Assembly: GCA_038318565.1 (NCBI GenBank) | Contig: JBBQCI010000083.1 | Location: 1-16,410 of the forward strand | Reading direction: 5' to 3' | From: UBA11346 sp038318565 | GTDB taxonomy: Bacteria > Planctomycetota > UBA11346 | DNA: 16,410 nt | The notes under the pieces: generated by a model | Seen by the model: the letters and a program-made list of their open reading frames with translations, nothing else | Databases searched by the model: none | Told to the model about the DNA's origin: nothing | Position numbers and translations under genes: made by a program | Shown here: in pieces, positions 7,201-14,405 of the stretch | How the letters are laid out: the number at the start of each line of letters is the position of its first letter | How positions within the stretch are numbered: position 1 is the stretch's first letter

Positions 7201-7575
7201 TCAGGCCTTTTCGTTGACGAACAGTCCGAGGAGGTCGTCCAAACGCTCGCGCAGCTTCATGAAGTCCTGGGACGGGATCTCTTTGAGCAGTTCACCGCTG
7301 TTGCGGTCGCTGATGCGAACGATCATCTCGTTGAAGCGGTCGTTGACCGAGAACTGCAGCTTGCGGCCAGTGGCGGTCTCGATGACCGACTGCAGCCGTT
7401 CGGCTGCGGCCTTGAGCTCGTCGGCCGAGGCGACTTTGGCGCTAAGCCCCGGCTCGGCAGCCGCGGCTTCGATGCGGCGGGCTTCGACCGCCTGGTTTTC
7501 GCCATCCCGGGTGGTCTGGATGGGGCGGGTGGTGTCGGCGACTTGCGTCGCCAAGTTGGCATCGATGCGTACCAT
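7201..7575 (-). CDS. flaG: FlaG family flagellar protein
   Basis: This is a 124-residue protein. The C-terminal half carries the FlaG signature: LQFSVNDRFNEMIVRISD, then SGELLKEIPSQDFMKLRERL and a final GLFVNEKA. The N-terminal half is Ala/Glu-rich and likely disordered. FlaG is linked to filament length and cap function in other bacteria, and it lies beside fliD here as usual. Two ATGs are possible. The one at 7575 has AAAGGA eight bases upstream, while the one at 7584 directly abuts that site, so 7575 is chosen. It is the first gene of the flaG-fliD-fliS set and is preceded by a good sigma-28 promoter. Confidence 0.88.
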   Translation of the reverse strand: MVRIDANLATQVADTTRPIQTTRDGENQAVEARRIEAAAAEPGLSAKVASADELKAAAERLQSVIETATGRKLQFSVNDRFNEMIVRISDRNSGELLKEIPSQDFMKLRERLDDLLGLFVNEKA

Positions 7576-7621
7576 GGCGTTCATCCTTTCGGCTGTCCGT
7601 CCATGGACTGCCTAAGATTCA

Positions 7622-7648
7622 GTATCGGCGGGGTCTCATTCGACTTGA
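7622..7648 (-). promoter_or_regulatory. Sigma-28 (FliA)-type promoter of flaG-fliD-fliS
   Basis: On the minus strand TCAAGTCG (7641-7648) is followed by an 11-base spacer and GCCGATAC (7622-7629). The FliA consensus is TAAAGTTT-N11-GCCGATAA, so the -10 box fits 7 of 8 positions and the -35 box 5 of 8. The expected start near 7615 would leave a leader of about 40 bases before the flaG ATG. An A/T-rich stretch (7649-7690) directly upstream of the -35 box could act as an UP element. Confidence 0.72.
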
Positions 7649-7656
7649 GTTGAAAA

Positions 7657-7685
7657 TGGAAAAATCTAATAACTTACACTATAAT
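7657..7685 (+). promoter_or_regulatory. Possible sigma-70-type promoter upstream of flagellin
   Basis: TGGAAA (7657-7662), a 17-base spacer and a perfect TATAAT (7680-7685) lie in a markedly A/T-rich patch within a GC-rich region. It could give basal flagellin transcription with a leader of about 150 bases. The same patch may instead only serve as an UP element for the opposite flaG promoter. Confidence 0.35.
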
Positions 7686-7733
7686 GACTTGCGTATTCCG
7701 ATCCTGAACGTGACCGAACGATGAAGTTGCCCC

Positions 7734-7760
7734 TCAAGTCGTCGACGGGGGTGCCGAGAC
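7734..7760 (+). promoter_or_regulatory. Sigma-28 (FliA)-type promoter of the flagellin gene
   Basis: TCAAGTCG (7734-7741), an 11-base spacer and GCCGAGAC (7753-7760) fit the FliA consensus TAAAGTTT-N11-GCCGATAA. The -35 octamer is identical to that of the flaG promoter on the other strand. The similarity extends to a preceding CT and a following TG. The start is expected near 7764-7768, giving a leader of about 80 bases. Confidence 0.7.
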
Positions 7761-7763
7761 TGT

Positions 7764-7805
7764 GGGTGGCGCCGGACGTTCCGGCCCGTGGCACGGACGC
7801 CACCC
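7764..7805 (+). promoter_or_regulatory. Predicted three-way-junction RNA at the 5' end of the flagellin mRNA
   Basis: GGGTGGCG (7764-7771) pairs perfectly with CGCCACCC (7798-7805). Two hairpins sit inside this stem: CCGGA/TCCGG (7772-7776 with 7780-7784, loop CGT) and CCGT/ACGG (7786-7789 with 7793-7796, loop GGC). Only one base lies between the inner stems and one after them. The sigma-28 start is expected close to the left arm, so this would cap the 5' end of the message and leave about 40 unpaired bases before the start codon. Roles as an mRNA stabiliser or a binding site are guesses. Confidence 0.45.
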
Positions 7806-7845
7806 TACCCGGCTCGCTCTCAGCAATCCATCCAAGGAGGATACC

Positions 7846-8685
7846 ATGAGCCTTCGCATCAACACCAACACCCAGGCCCTCAACGGTCATCGCCAGATGA
7901 TCAGGAACGACATGGCGATCGCCAAGTCGCTCGAGAAGCTCTCCTCAGGTCTGAAGATCAACCGCGCGTCGGACAACGCTGCCGGCCTGATCGTCAGCGA
8001 ACAGCTGCGCTCCCAACTTGGCGGCCTGCAGCAGGCCATGGACAACACCAGCCAGGCCGTCGCCATGGTTCAGACTGCCGAAGGTGCGATGGACGAGATG
8101 AACAGCATGCTGGCCAAGGCCAAAAAGCTGGCTCTGAACTCGATGTCCAATGCCACCACCGACAGTGCCCAAGCCAAGGCCAACGACAACGAGTACAAGA
8201 ACATCGTCAGCAGCTTGCTGCGCATCGCGAATAACACCCAGTATGCCCAGAACGGCCTGCTCTCGGGTGCCTTCTCGGCTGGCAAAGGGGTGCAGATCGG
8301 CGCCTTCGGCGGCCAGAAGATCAACATCTCGATTGCGAATATCGTCGGTGTCCTCAGTAACAACCTGAACGTCACCAACCTGAGCTCGCTCAGCCAGGCG
8401 AGTCTCGCGTCCAGGGCCCTCGCGGGCATTGAAAGTGCGATCACCCTGATCACCACCCAGCGTGGTAATCTCGGTGCCGTGCAGTCGAACTCCCTGGAGA
8501 CCGGCCTGAACTCGCTGCGTGTCTCGTACGAGAACCTGAAGGCTGCGGAGTCCACCATCCGCGACGTCGACTTCGCCGAGGAGTCCGCGAACTTCACCCG
8601 CAACACCATCCTGGTGCAGTCCGCCACGGCCATGCTGGCCCAGGCGAACCAGCTGCCCCAGAACGTGCTCAAGCTGCTCGGCTGA
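7846..8685 (+). CDS. Flagellin (short, D0/D1 type)
   Basis: This 279-residue filament protein opens with SLRINTNTQALNGHRQ. Its N-terminal D0/D1 half (1-140) holds LEKLSSGLKINRASDNAAGL at 29-48 and SQAVAMVQTAEGAMDEMNSM at 69-88. A short central part (141-192) rich in Ser, Asn and Thr replaces the large variable domains D2/D3. The C-terminal half (193-279) ends in AAESTIRDVDFAEESANF and SATAMLAQANQLPQNVLKLLG. There is no signal peptide, as expected for export by the flagellar type III system with FliS. ATG 7846 is fixed by AAGGAGG at 7834-7840, five bases upstream. The frame extends upstream to 7762, but only through the leader RNA. Maf directly downstream suggests the protein is glycosylated on surface Ser/Thr residues of D1 or the central part. 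Confidence 0.95.
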   Translation: MSLRINTNTQALNGHRQMIRNDMAIAKSLEKLSSGLKINRASDNAAGLIVSEQLRSQLGGLQQAMDNTSQAVAMVQTAEGAMDEMNSMLAKAKKLALNSMSNATTDSAQAKANDNEYKNIVSSLLRIANNTQYAQNGLLSGAFSAGKGVQIGAFGGQKINISIANIVGVLSNNLNVTNLSSLSQASLASRALAGIESAITLITTQRGNLGAVQSNSLETGLNSLRVSYENLKAAESTIRDVDFAEESANFTRNTILVQSATAMLAQANQLPQNVLKLLG

Positions 8686-8709
8686 TCCCGAACAACTGAC
8701 GGTCGATCA

Positions 8710-8740
8710 GCACCCCGCCCGTGTCTCACGGGCGGGGTGC
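8710..8740 (+). terminator. Strong GC-rich hairpin after flagellin
   Basis: GCACCCCGCCCGT (8710-8722) and ACGGGCGGGGTGC (8728-8740) form a perfect 13-bp stem with a 5-base GTCTC loop, 25 bases after the flagellin stop. The following bases (GTCGTTGCAG) are not a proper T-run, so termination may be partial. The hairpin could also protect the 3' end of the flagellin message. Confidence 0.75.
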
Positions 8741-8793
8741 GTCGTTGCAGGGGGGTCCGGCGCAGGCACCCTCGGGCCGTACGAGGTCGCCGC

Positions 8794-11514
8794 ATGCCTG
8801 ATTTGGAATCTGTGCCGTGGATCTGGGCCCTGCCCGAGGACGCCGAACGCTTTGCCGTGTTGCCGCAAGCGCAGCCGGAGACTGTGCTCGATGCCGAGAC
8901 GGCCTACCACGCGCTGCTTGAGGCGGCGAATGCCCAGACCGAACTCGTCCTTGTGCTTGGCTGGTGTCCGCGCGCTCACGCCTTGATGGCGGCAGACAGC
9001 GTGTTGTCGCGTAAGACCCTGGTCTGGCTCGTTCCACTGGGGCAATTGGCACATCTGGCCGCCGCAGAACAAACGCGTACCACCAGCCGGGGCGAGTTGC
9101 TGGTTGCCGGCTATGATGATGCCGACCGGCTGGCCGGCCTGATTGACCAGCTGCCACTGGTCTGCTGGAGTGCGATCGTCTTGATCCCCGGCGAGTCAGA
9201 ACGCCTGACCCATCTGCGTCGTCAGCGTCTGTACGCGGCATCCCATCCGGCCGAACGTACCCTGAACGATCTGGCGCATCTCCTGGCGCGCGAGGAACGC
9301 ATCGCGACCGGTACGCCCTTGTCGGCGTGGGCCGCCCGCTGGCGCGGTCGCGCGGCGTTGTGCGTCGCAGCCGGTCCAAGCCTCGACCGCGACATCGAGT
9401 TCGTGCGCGCCAACCAGGACCGCTGTCTGGTCATCGCCTGCGACATCGTCCACGCCCGCCTGCGCGCGGCCGGCATCACCGTCGACGTGGTGGTGAATGT
9501 CGATTCGCATGAGCTGATCCGCGAGCGCATCGGTCAGGCGGTTGATGATGCGACCTTGCTGGTCATGCCCCTGAATGGCCACCGTGATCTTGACCTCGCC
9601 TTTCCCAAGCGGGCCTATGCCGGTGGCGATGCCTTGTCAGACCTTTTGCTGGGGCCTGGCTCTGGCTATAACACCGGGACCAACGTCGGCTGTGCGACCG
9701 TGGGCCTTGCTGCGTTCTTTGGTTGCAGCGAACTGATCCTGGTCGGACACGACCTGTGCTTCGCCGACGGGCGCTACTACAGCGGGCTGGTCGAGGCTGG
9801 CGGCACTCTGGGCTCCCGCGCCCTGCTGCTCAGTCAGCAGCAGCTGGTCGAGGTCGAGGGCAATCACGGCGGCATGGTTCAGACCAATGCGAACTTCAAG
9901 GTTGGCATCCGCGATCTCGGCATGCTGATCGAACGCCTAGCCAACCACGGCATGCGTGTCTTCAACAGCAACATCACCCATGGCAGCGGCGCACGTGTAC
10001 CGTTCACCGAAGCCGTGCCGCTAGGCTGGGTCCCGCCCGGTGAGGGGCCATGCCCGCGGCTGTCGGCTCCGGCCCCGCTTGGCGACCGCTTGCCCGCAGG
10101 CGGCATCGCCGCTGCGGTGACCGCCAGTCTGCAGGCTTGGCGCAGCGCGTGGCTGGCCAGCAGTCCGGGAACCCTCGAGCGCTTCACTGCCGGCTCTGGC
10201 GACCCGCTGTGCACCATCGCCCGACAGCTGGCGACTCCGTTCATCATGGCGCCGCTATGCGAGGCGTTCCGCCTGCAGGCCCAGCCGGCCGGCGTCTCAG
10301 TGGTGGCCCACCTCGATCGGCTGGCGCAGGCGACCGAAGGCCTGGCCATGCTCGCCATCGAGCGCATCGCTGCGGTCGTCTCGGCCCGCGCCAGCGTGCT
10401 CCCCGAGCAACCGACGTGGTGGAATCAGGCCCAACTGCAGTTCTTCGCCAACCTACGGGGCCAGTTGCCGAAATTGCCCGAAGCTACCCTCGATGAGGTC
10501 CTGATCCCGTTGATCGCCCGAGATGTGCGTGGGATCAGCGACGTCGCGCCCAATGCTCCGCTGTTTCCACCGCACTCGTTCTTCGACGGGCTGCACATCT
10601 GCAGCTACCTCGGCATGCGGACACCGGTGTGGTATGTCCGCGAGACCCTCGCGCACTGCCTGCTCGCCCGGTCCATTGGCATGGGTGAGGCGGTCGACCT
10701 GGCGGTCGCCAGTGGCGTGCTGAGCAGCAGCGATGTTGACCCGTGCAACGGTTCCGGGGACGACCCGCTGGCGGCTGCACGGGCGGTGATCCGGCTGCGC
10801 GATGGCCTGTCCGGTGATTTGGCGGTCGACGCCCGCATCGCGGTGACGTGGCAACCCACCCAGGTGCCGCTGGTCCGCGCCCTGCTGCAGGACCGACGTA
10901 ACGGCCCCGCGGTGCTGGCAGAGATCATGTCCAGGTTGCGGGTCGATGATCGCCTCGCGGAAACCATCCTGCGTGACCATCCGGATACTCCCACGGCCCT
11001 CGAACTGCTCGCCCCGCATGAATCCGTGCTCGGCGAGGGCGCCACCATCGCCATCGCCGAAAAGCATCTTGCCCTCGGCCAGCCGGCGGCAGCGCTATCG
11101 CATGCCGAGCGCATCCGTCCGCTCAGCAACCGGGTCCGCGAAGCCCTCGCCTTGGTCTTCGACGGCATCGCTGAGATCGCTGGCGTCGATGCGGTCGCCG
11201 AGCGTTTTGCTCAGATCCCCAGCCGTACCGTGGCCATCCGCGTGTTCCACGGCTTCCTGGTCCGTCGGCTTGGTCAAGTAGCTGCGGCGACCGCCCTGCC
11301 GGGATGCAATGTGGATCCGGTACCGGCCGAGGTGCTCTCAGCCATTCTTGCCGGGTTGATGACCTCGGGCAGCCATGACGCAGCCTCGACCGGCGCGGTG
11401 GCCGAACTGGCCGAACGGGCCTTGTCTTGTGGCCCCGAAGTGGCTGAACGCATCGCCCTTGAAGAAGTCGCCGGTCTGGCCCGTCGCGCCCAACGTCTGT
11501 CAGCGGTCGGCTGA
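8794..11514 (+). CDS. Motility accessory factor (Maf), flagellin nonulosonic acid glycosyltransferase, with long C-terminal extension
   Basis: This 906-residue cytoplasmic protein carries the MAF_flag10/DUF115 domain (MptE-like) at about residues 185-410. GRAALCVAAGPSLDRDIEF has GPSL at 194-197. ITVDVVVNVDSHE follows at 228-240 and GYNTGTNVGCATVG at 291-304. LILVGHDLCFADG lies at 314-326, and the domain closes with SGARVPFTEAVPLGW at 398-412. Maf proteins transfer pseudaminic or legionaminic acid from the CMP-sugar to flagellin Ser/Thr. Residues 1-180 are the variable N-terminal domain. The rest (about 420-906) is helical and Ala/Leu-rich, with TPR-like stretches such as IAEKHLALGQPAAALSHAERI. 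It is longer than the C-terminal part of the Campylobacter Mafs I know. ATG 8794 has GAGG seven bases upstream, and the open frame to 8737 runs through the hairpin. It ends 15 bases inside the convergent PtmE-like gene. Confidence 0.87.
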   Translation: MPDLESVPWIWALPEDAERFAVLPQAQPETVLDAETAYHALLEAANAQTELVLVLGWCPRAHALMAADSVLSRKTLVWLVPLGQLAHLAAAEQTRTTSRGELLVAGYDDADRLAGLIDQLPLVCWSAIVLIPGESERLTHLRRQRLYAASHPAERTLNDLAHLLAREERIATGTPLSAWAARWRGRAALCVAAGPSLDRDIEFVRANQDRCLVIACDIVHARLRAAGITVDVVVNVDSHELIRERIGQAVDDATLLVMPLNGHRDLDLAFPKRAYAGGDALSDLLLGPGSGYNTGTNVGCATVGLAAFFGCSELILVGHDLCFADGRYYSGLVEAGGTLGSRALLLSQQQLVEVEGNHGGMVQTNANFKVGIRDLGMLIERLANHGMRVFNSNITHGSGARVPFTEAVPLGWVPPGEGPCPRLSAPAPLGDRLPAGGIAAAVTASLQAWRSAWLASSPGTLERFTAGSGDPLCTIARQLATPFIMAPLCEAFRLQAQPAGVSVVAHLDRLAQATEGLAMLAIERIAAVVSARASVLPEQPTWWNQAQLQFFANLRGQLPKLPEATLDEVLIPLIARDVRGISDVAPNAPLFPPHSFFDGLHICSYLGMRTPVWYVRETLAHCLLARSIGMGEAVDLAVASGVLSSSDVDPCNGSGDDPLAAARAVIRLRDGLSGDLAVDARIAVTWQPTQVPLVRALLQDRRNGPAVLAEIMSRLRVDDRLAETILRDHPDTPTALELLAPHESVLGEGATIAIAEKHLALGQPAAALSHAERIRPLSNRVREALALVFDGIAEIAGVDAVAERFAQIPSRTVAIRVFHGFLVRRLGQVAAATALPGCNVDPVPAEVLSAILAGLMTSGSHDAASTGAVAELAERALSCGPEVAERIALEEVAGLARRAQRLSAVG

Positions 11515-12561
11515 CGGCGTCGCGGTGCGACCCGAGGCATACTCCTCGGGCACTCCGACGTCGTTCCAGGTCTCCTGCATGTGGTAGGCGCCGACCGCTT
11601 CGTGCTTGGCTAGGCAGTCATTCAGCAGCTCGGTGATCGGCGTCATCCGCTTGGGCTTTACCCGTGCGACGACCGGGGGCGACAGCACGTAGATGCCCGC
11701 ATTGATGCGGTAGTCGAGAGCCGGTTTTTCGACCAGGGCCTTGACCCGTGGGCCGTCCAGTTCGGCGACACCGAACGGCACCTGCACCTTGTGGCTGCGC
11801 ACGCACATCGTGGCGGTGAACTCGCCGGCGCGGTGGAAAGCAAGCAGACGTGAGATGTTGATGTTGGTGACCAGATCGCCGTTCATCACCACCAACGGTG
11901 CGGTCGGCGCTTCGGGCAGCAGGGCGAGCGGACCGCCGGTGCCAAGCGGTTCTTGTTCGCGGAGGTATTCGATTTGGCAGAGGAAGCGACTGCCGTCGCC
12001 GAAATGATCCTCGACCATCGATCCAAGGTAGTTCACCGACAGGAAGATGCGGCGGATGCCATGCGCCACGAGGTGTTCGACGATGTGCTGCAGGATCGGA
12101 CGGTCGCCCAGCGGCAGCATCGGCTTGGGCATGGCGGTGGTCAGTTCTCCGAGGCGCTCGCCTTTGCCGCCGGCCATCACCACCGCCCAATTGGCGGTGC
12201 GCTGGCCGAGCAGAGCCATGCGCAGGGTATGTAGGTCGACCAGGCGGCCCTCGGCGTCGACCACCGGCAGGCACTTGAAGCCGCGGTCGAGCATGGTCTG
12301 CACGGCGGCATGGCGCGGTGTGGCAGCATCGGTGGCAGTGAACCGGCGGTTGCCGATCTCGCCAACCGGGGAGTCGAGCCCCTTGCCGGACAGGATCGCC
12401 CGGCGGATGTCGCCATCGGTGACGACCGCCAGGAGCTTGCGTCGGGGATCGCACACCAGGGCGACCTCTAAGCCGCTGCGGTCGATCACCCGCATGGCCT
12501 CCAGGATGGCGTCGTCAGGGCCGACGATGAGTTCGTCGAGGGTCGCGGTCGGACGGTTCAT
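11500..12561 (-). CDS. CBS-domain sugar-1-phosphate nucleotidyltransferase, PtmE-like
   Basis: This is a 353-residue protein with two CBS motifs (about 8-60 and 65-118) followed by a nucleotidyltransferase domain (about 125-345). WAVVMAGGKGERLGEL at 125-140 is the nucleotide loop, MPKPMLPLGDRPILQHI at 144-160 the phosphate and sugar loop, and NGDL at 227-230 provides the metal-binding Asp229. EKPALDYRINAGIYVL and WNDVGVPEEY follow. The CBS-plus-transferase architecture is that of PtmE of the Campylobacter legionaminic acid pathway, which makes GDP-glucosamine from glucosamine-1-phosphate. The nucleotide used here cannot be read from sequence. GAGG lies five bases before the ATG, and the gene follows the deacetylase by 15 bases. 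Its stop lies inside the 3' end of maf. Confidence 0.85.
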   Translation of the reverse strand: MNRPTATLDELIVGPDDAILEAMRVIDRSGLEVALVCDPRRKLLAVVTDGDIRRAILSGKGLDSPVGEIGNRRFTATDAATPRHAAVQTMLDRGFKCLPVVDAEGRLVDLHTLRMALLGQRTANWAVVMAGGKGERLGELTTAMPKPMLPLGDRPILQHIVEHLVAHGIRRIFLSVNYLGSMVEDHFGDGSRFLCQIEYLREQEPLGTGGPLALLPEAPTAPLVVMNGDLVTNINISRLLAFHRAGEFTATMCVRSHKVQVPFGVAELDGPRVKALVEKPALDYRINAGIYVLSPPVVARVKPKRMTPITELLNDCLAKHEAVGAYHMQETWNDVGVPEEYASGRTATPSADR

Positions 12562-12576
12562 GGCAGCCTCACAAGT

Positions 12577-13242
12577 TCACCAGACATGCCGCAGGACGGT
12601 GAAGGCCTCGGCCTGGGCGAGGCCGCACTGGGCGCCGCGCAGGCGAGCGAGGGCGCGGATCGTCGAGGGCGCGCGCGGCAGCGGTTCGGCCTGCGCCTCG
12701 CTCGCGTACAGCGCCATGATCGAAAGCTTGTCCTCAAGCGTATCGATAGCGCTCCAGGCAGTGGGGATGAAGGCGCGCTGCGGTTGCGGCGGCGCTGCAT
12801 CGGTTGAACTGAGCGTCTCGTAGCAGAGGAAGCGGCGCACGCCGCCGGATCCGGCCCGGAACGGTTTGGCCAGGATCCACGCCGCCTCGAAGGTGCGGGC
12901 ATGGTCGGTATGCACGTCGCCGGGGTGGACGCAGTAGACGGTGTCCGGAGCGCTGGCGAAGGCCGGCGCGAACGCGTCGATGACGTCATTGAGCGGCAGG
13001 TCGGCAAGACGCGTCGCGGACAGCCCGGCACGGGTCACGGACGTGAAGCGATAACGGGCTGCGACCGCGGCTATCTCGGCACTCTTACCGTCGAGCACCA
13101 GACGGTTCCAGCGTGGTTCCCAACCGCTGGTCGCGATCAACCAGTGCACCTCGTCACCGGCCGCAACATGTTTGAGAATGGTGCCGCCCATGCCCAGGGT
13201 TTCATCGTCGGGATGGGCGGAGATGATCAGGATGCGTGCCAT
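12577..13242 (-). CDS. PIG-L / LmbE-family N-deacetylase
   Basis: This 221-residue protein has the family's zinc motif AHPDDE at 9-14 and the second motif HPGDVHTDH at 106-114. Its C-terminal tail ends EAFTVLRHVW, as typical members do. The family removes N-acetyl groups from glucosamine-containing sugars and related molecules with a zinc ion. Position between the NeuC/LegG-type and PtmE-type genes suggests that it deacetylates a nonulosonic acid intermediate or the finished sugar to expose an amine. The start at ATG 13242 shares one base with the upstream stop (TGATG). The frame continues open to 13542, but that region codes for the epimerase on the same strand in another frame. Confidence 0.88.
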   Translation of the reverse strand: MARILIISAHPDDETLGMGGTILKHVAAGDEVHWLIATSGWEPRWNRLVLDGKSAEIAAVAARYRFTSVTRAGLSATRLADLPLNDVIDAFAPAFASAPDTVYCVHPGDVHTDHARTFEAAWILAKPFRAGSGGVRRFLCYETLSSTDAAPPQPQRAFIPTAWSAIDTLEDKLSIMALYASEAQAEPLPRAPSTIRALARLRGAQCGLAQAEAFTVLRHVW

Positions 13243-14405
13243 CAGAAGGTCATTTCTTTTACCAGTAGGCGTCGGTCCAACGGGATCTCGGCGAGCAACT
13301 TGGCCACGCGTGGGCCGGACTGGCCATCGCCGTACGGGCTGATCTCTTCGGAAATGGAAGAACGGTAGGCGGTGTCGTACACGGCAAGGCGGACGGCTGT
13401 GACGATGGCAGCGGAGTCGTGGGCGACGAACTGCACGTTGCCAGCATGCATACGGCCGCGTTGCCGGTTGCCGACGTTCACCACCGGCAGGTGCAGGGTC
13501 GGTGCTTCTAAAATGCCGGCGCTGGAATTTCCGACCATGCACGATGCGCGCCGCATCAGATTGACGAACACTCGGCGAGGCAAGTTGCGCGCACTGACGA
13601 TGCCTGCGATTCCCGACAACTCGGCGATGGCGCGACGGATGCCGTCCGATCCGGCGTCAGTGTTGGGATGGATGATCACCGTCCGCATCGCCAAGGTCTT
13701 GAGCGCGTCGCAGGTCGCCCGCATCTGGGCGTAGCCCTCGGCGTGTTCGCTGGAGATGACGTGTTGAAGCACCAGCAACAGCGGTTCACCGTTGGCCAGA
13801 TCCAGTCCCAGGGCCTGACCCAGCTCGGGCCCGGACATCTGCGGTTCGTTGATCAGCCGGTCGAGGCCGGGATTGCCGACATCATGGATGCGGAATTCCT
13901 GTTCGCCCAGATGGCGGACACGCGCGGCGCTATCAGCGTTGCTGACCAGGTGCAAATGGGCGAGCTTGGTGACGGCGTGGCGTACCTGATCGTCGACGTT
14001 GCCGATCGCCAGATCGCCGCCGCACAGGTGGGCAACCGGGATGTCGGCGTAGGCACCGACCAGGGCCGTACTGATCGACTCCTCGCGGTCGCCCAGGACG
14101 AGCAGCCATTCCGGACGCAGCCGCGCCACCGTCTGGGTTAGGCCAAGCAGCTGGACGCCAAGCCCTTTCACCCGCGCCAACGGATCATCGGACGCGAATA
14201 GGCTCAGACATTCGTCGGCCAGGGGGAAACCGTCGGCGCGAATCTCGCTGATGGTCCGCCCGGCGGATTCGGCGAGATGCGCTCCGCAGACGAACACCTG
14301 CAGGTCGAGATCGTCATGGCCAGCGATCGCACGGAATACCGAGCTGAGGATGTCGTACTCGGATCGAATGCCGGTGACTCCCAGGACCAGACGTTTTCGG
14401 TTCAT
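13242..14405 (-). CDS. NeuC/LegG-type hydrolysing UDP-sugar 2-epimerase
   Basis: This is a 387-residue enzyme of the UDP-GlcNAc 2-epimerase fold, in the hydrolysing branch. Visible motifs are TGIRSEYDIL at 11-20, GDREE at 105-109, PVAHLCGGDLAIG at 123-135, RHAVTKLAHLH at 142-152, IHPNTDAGSDG at 245-255 and VGNSSAGILEAP at 291-302 with NVGNRQRGR at 310-318. Members release ManNAc from UDP-GlcNAc (NeuC), or 2,4-diacetamido-2,4,6-trideoxymannose from the bacillosamine precursor (LegG). The legionaminic version fits the PtmE neighbour, but sequence alone does not settle it. The usual GGE is GGD here (Asp131). Its ATG overlaps the methyltransferase stop (ATGA) and its own stop overlaps the deacetylase start. 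Confidence 0.92.
   Translation of the reverse strand: MNRKRLVLGVTGIRSEYDILSSVFRAIAGHDDLDLQVFVCGAHLAESAGRTISEIRADGFPLADECLSLFASDDPLARVKGLGVQLLGLTQTVARLRPEWLLVLGDREESISTALVGAYADIPVAHLCGGDLAIGNVDDQVRHAVTKLAHLHLVSNADSAARVRHLGEQEFRIHDVGNPGLDRLINEPQMSGPELGQALGLDLANGEPLLLVLQHVISSEHAEGYAQMRATCDALKTLAMRTVIIHPNTDAGSDGIRRAIAELSGIAGIVSARNLPRRVFVNLMRRASCMVGNSSAGILEAPTLHLPVVNVGNRQRGRMHAGNVQFVAHDSAAIVTAVRLAVYDTAYRSSISEEISPYGDGQSGPRVAKLLAEIPLDRRLLVKEMTF

Noticed and set aside
7599..7608. Palindrome GTCCATGGAC in the flaG leader as an operator
   Set aside because: A single 10-base palindrome with no second copy or known binding protein is expected by chance in this composition.
8070..8795. Minus-strand open frame of 241 codons opposite flagellin
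   Set aside because: It is antisense to flagellin and starts inside the maf leader. No family resemblance was seen.
11618..12454. Same-strand alternative frame of 278 codons inside the PtmE-like gene
   Set aside because: It is Arg/Pro/His-rich low-complexity translation typical of the wrong frame, and the PtmE frame has all expected motifs.
12047..12823. Plus-strand open frame of 258 codons opposite the PtmE-like and PIG-L genes
   Set aside because: It has Arg/Ser/Pro-rich shadow composition, no domain, and lies fully opposite strongly supported genes.
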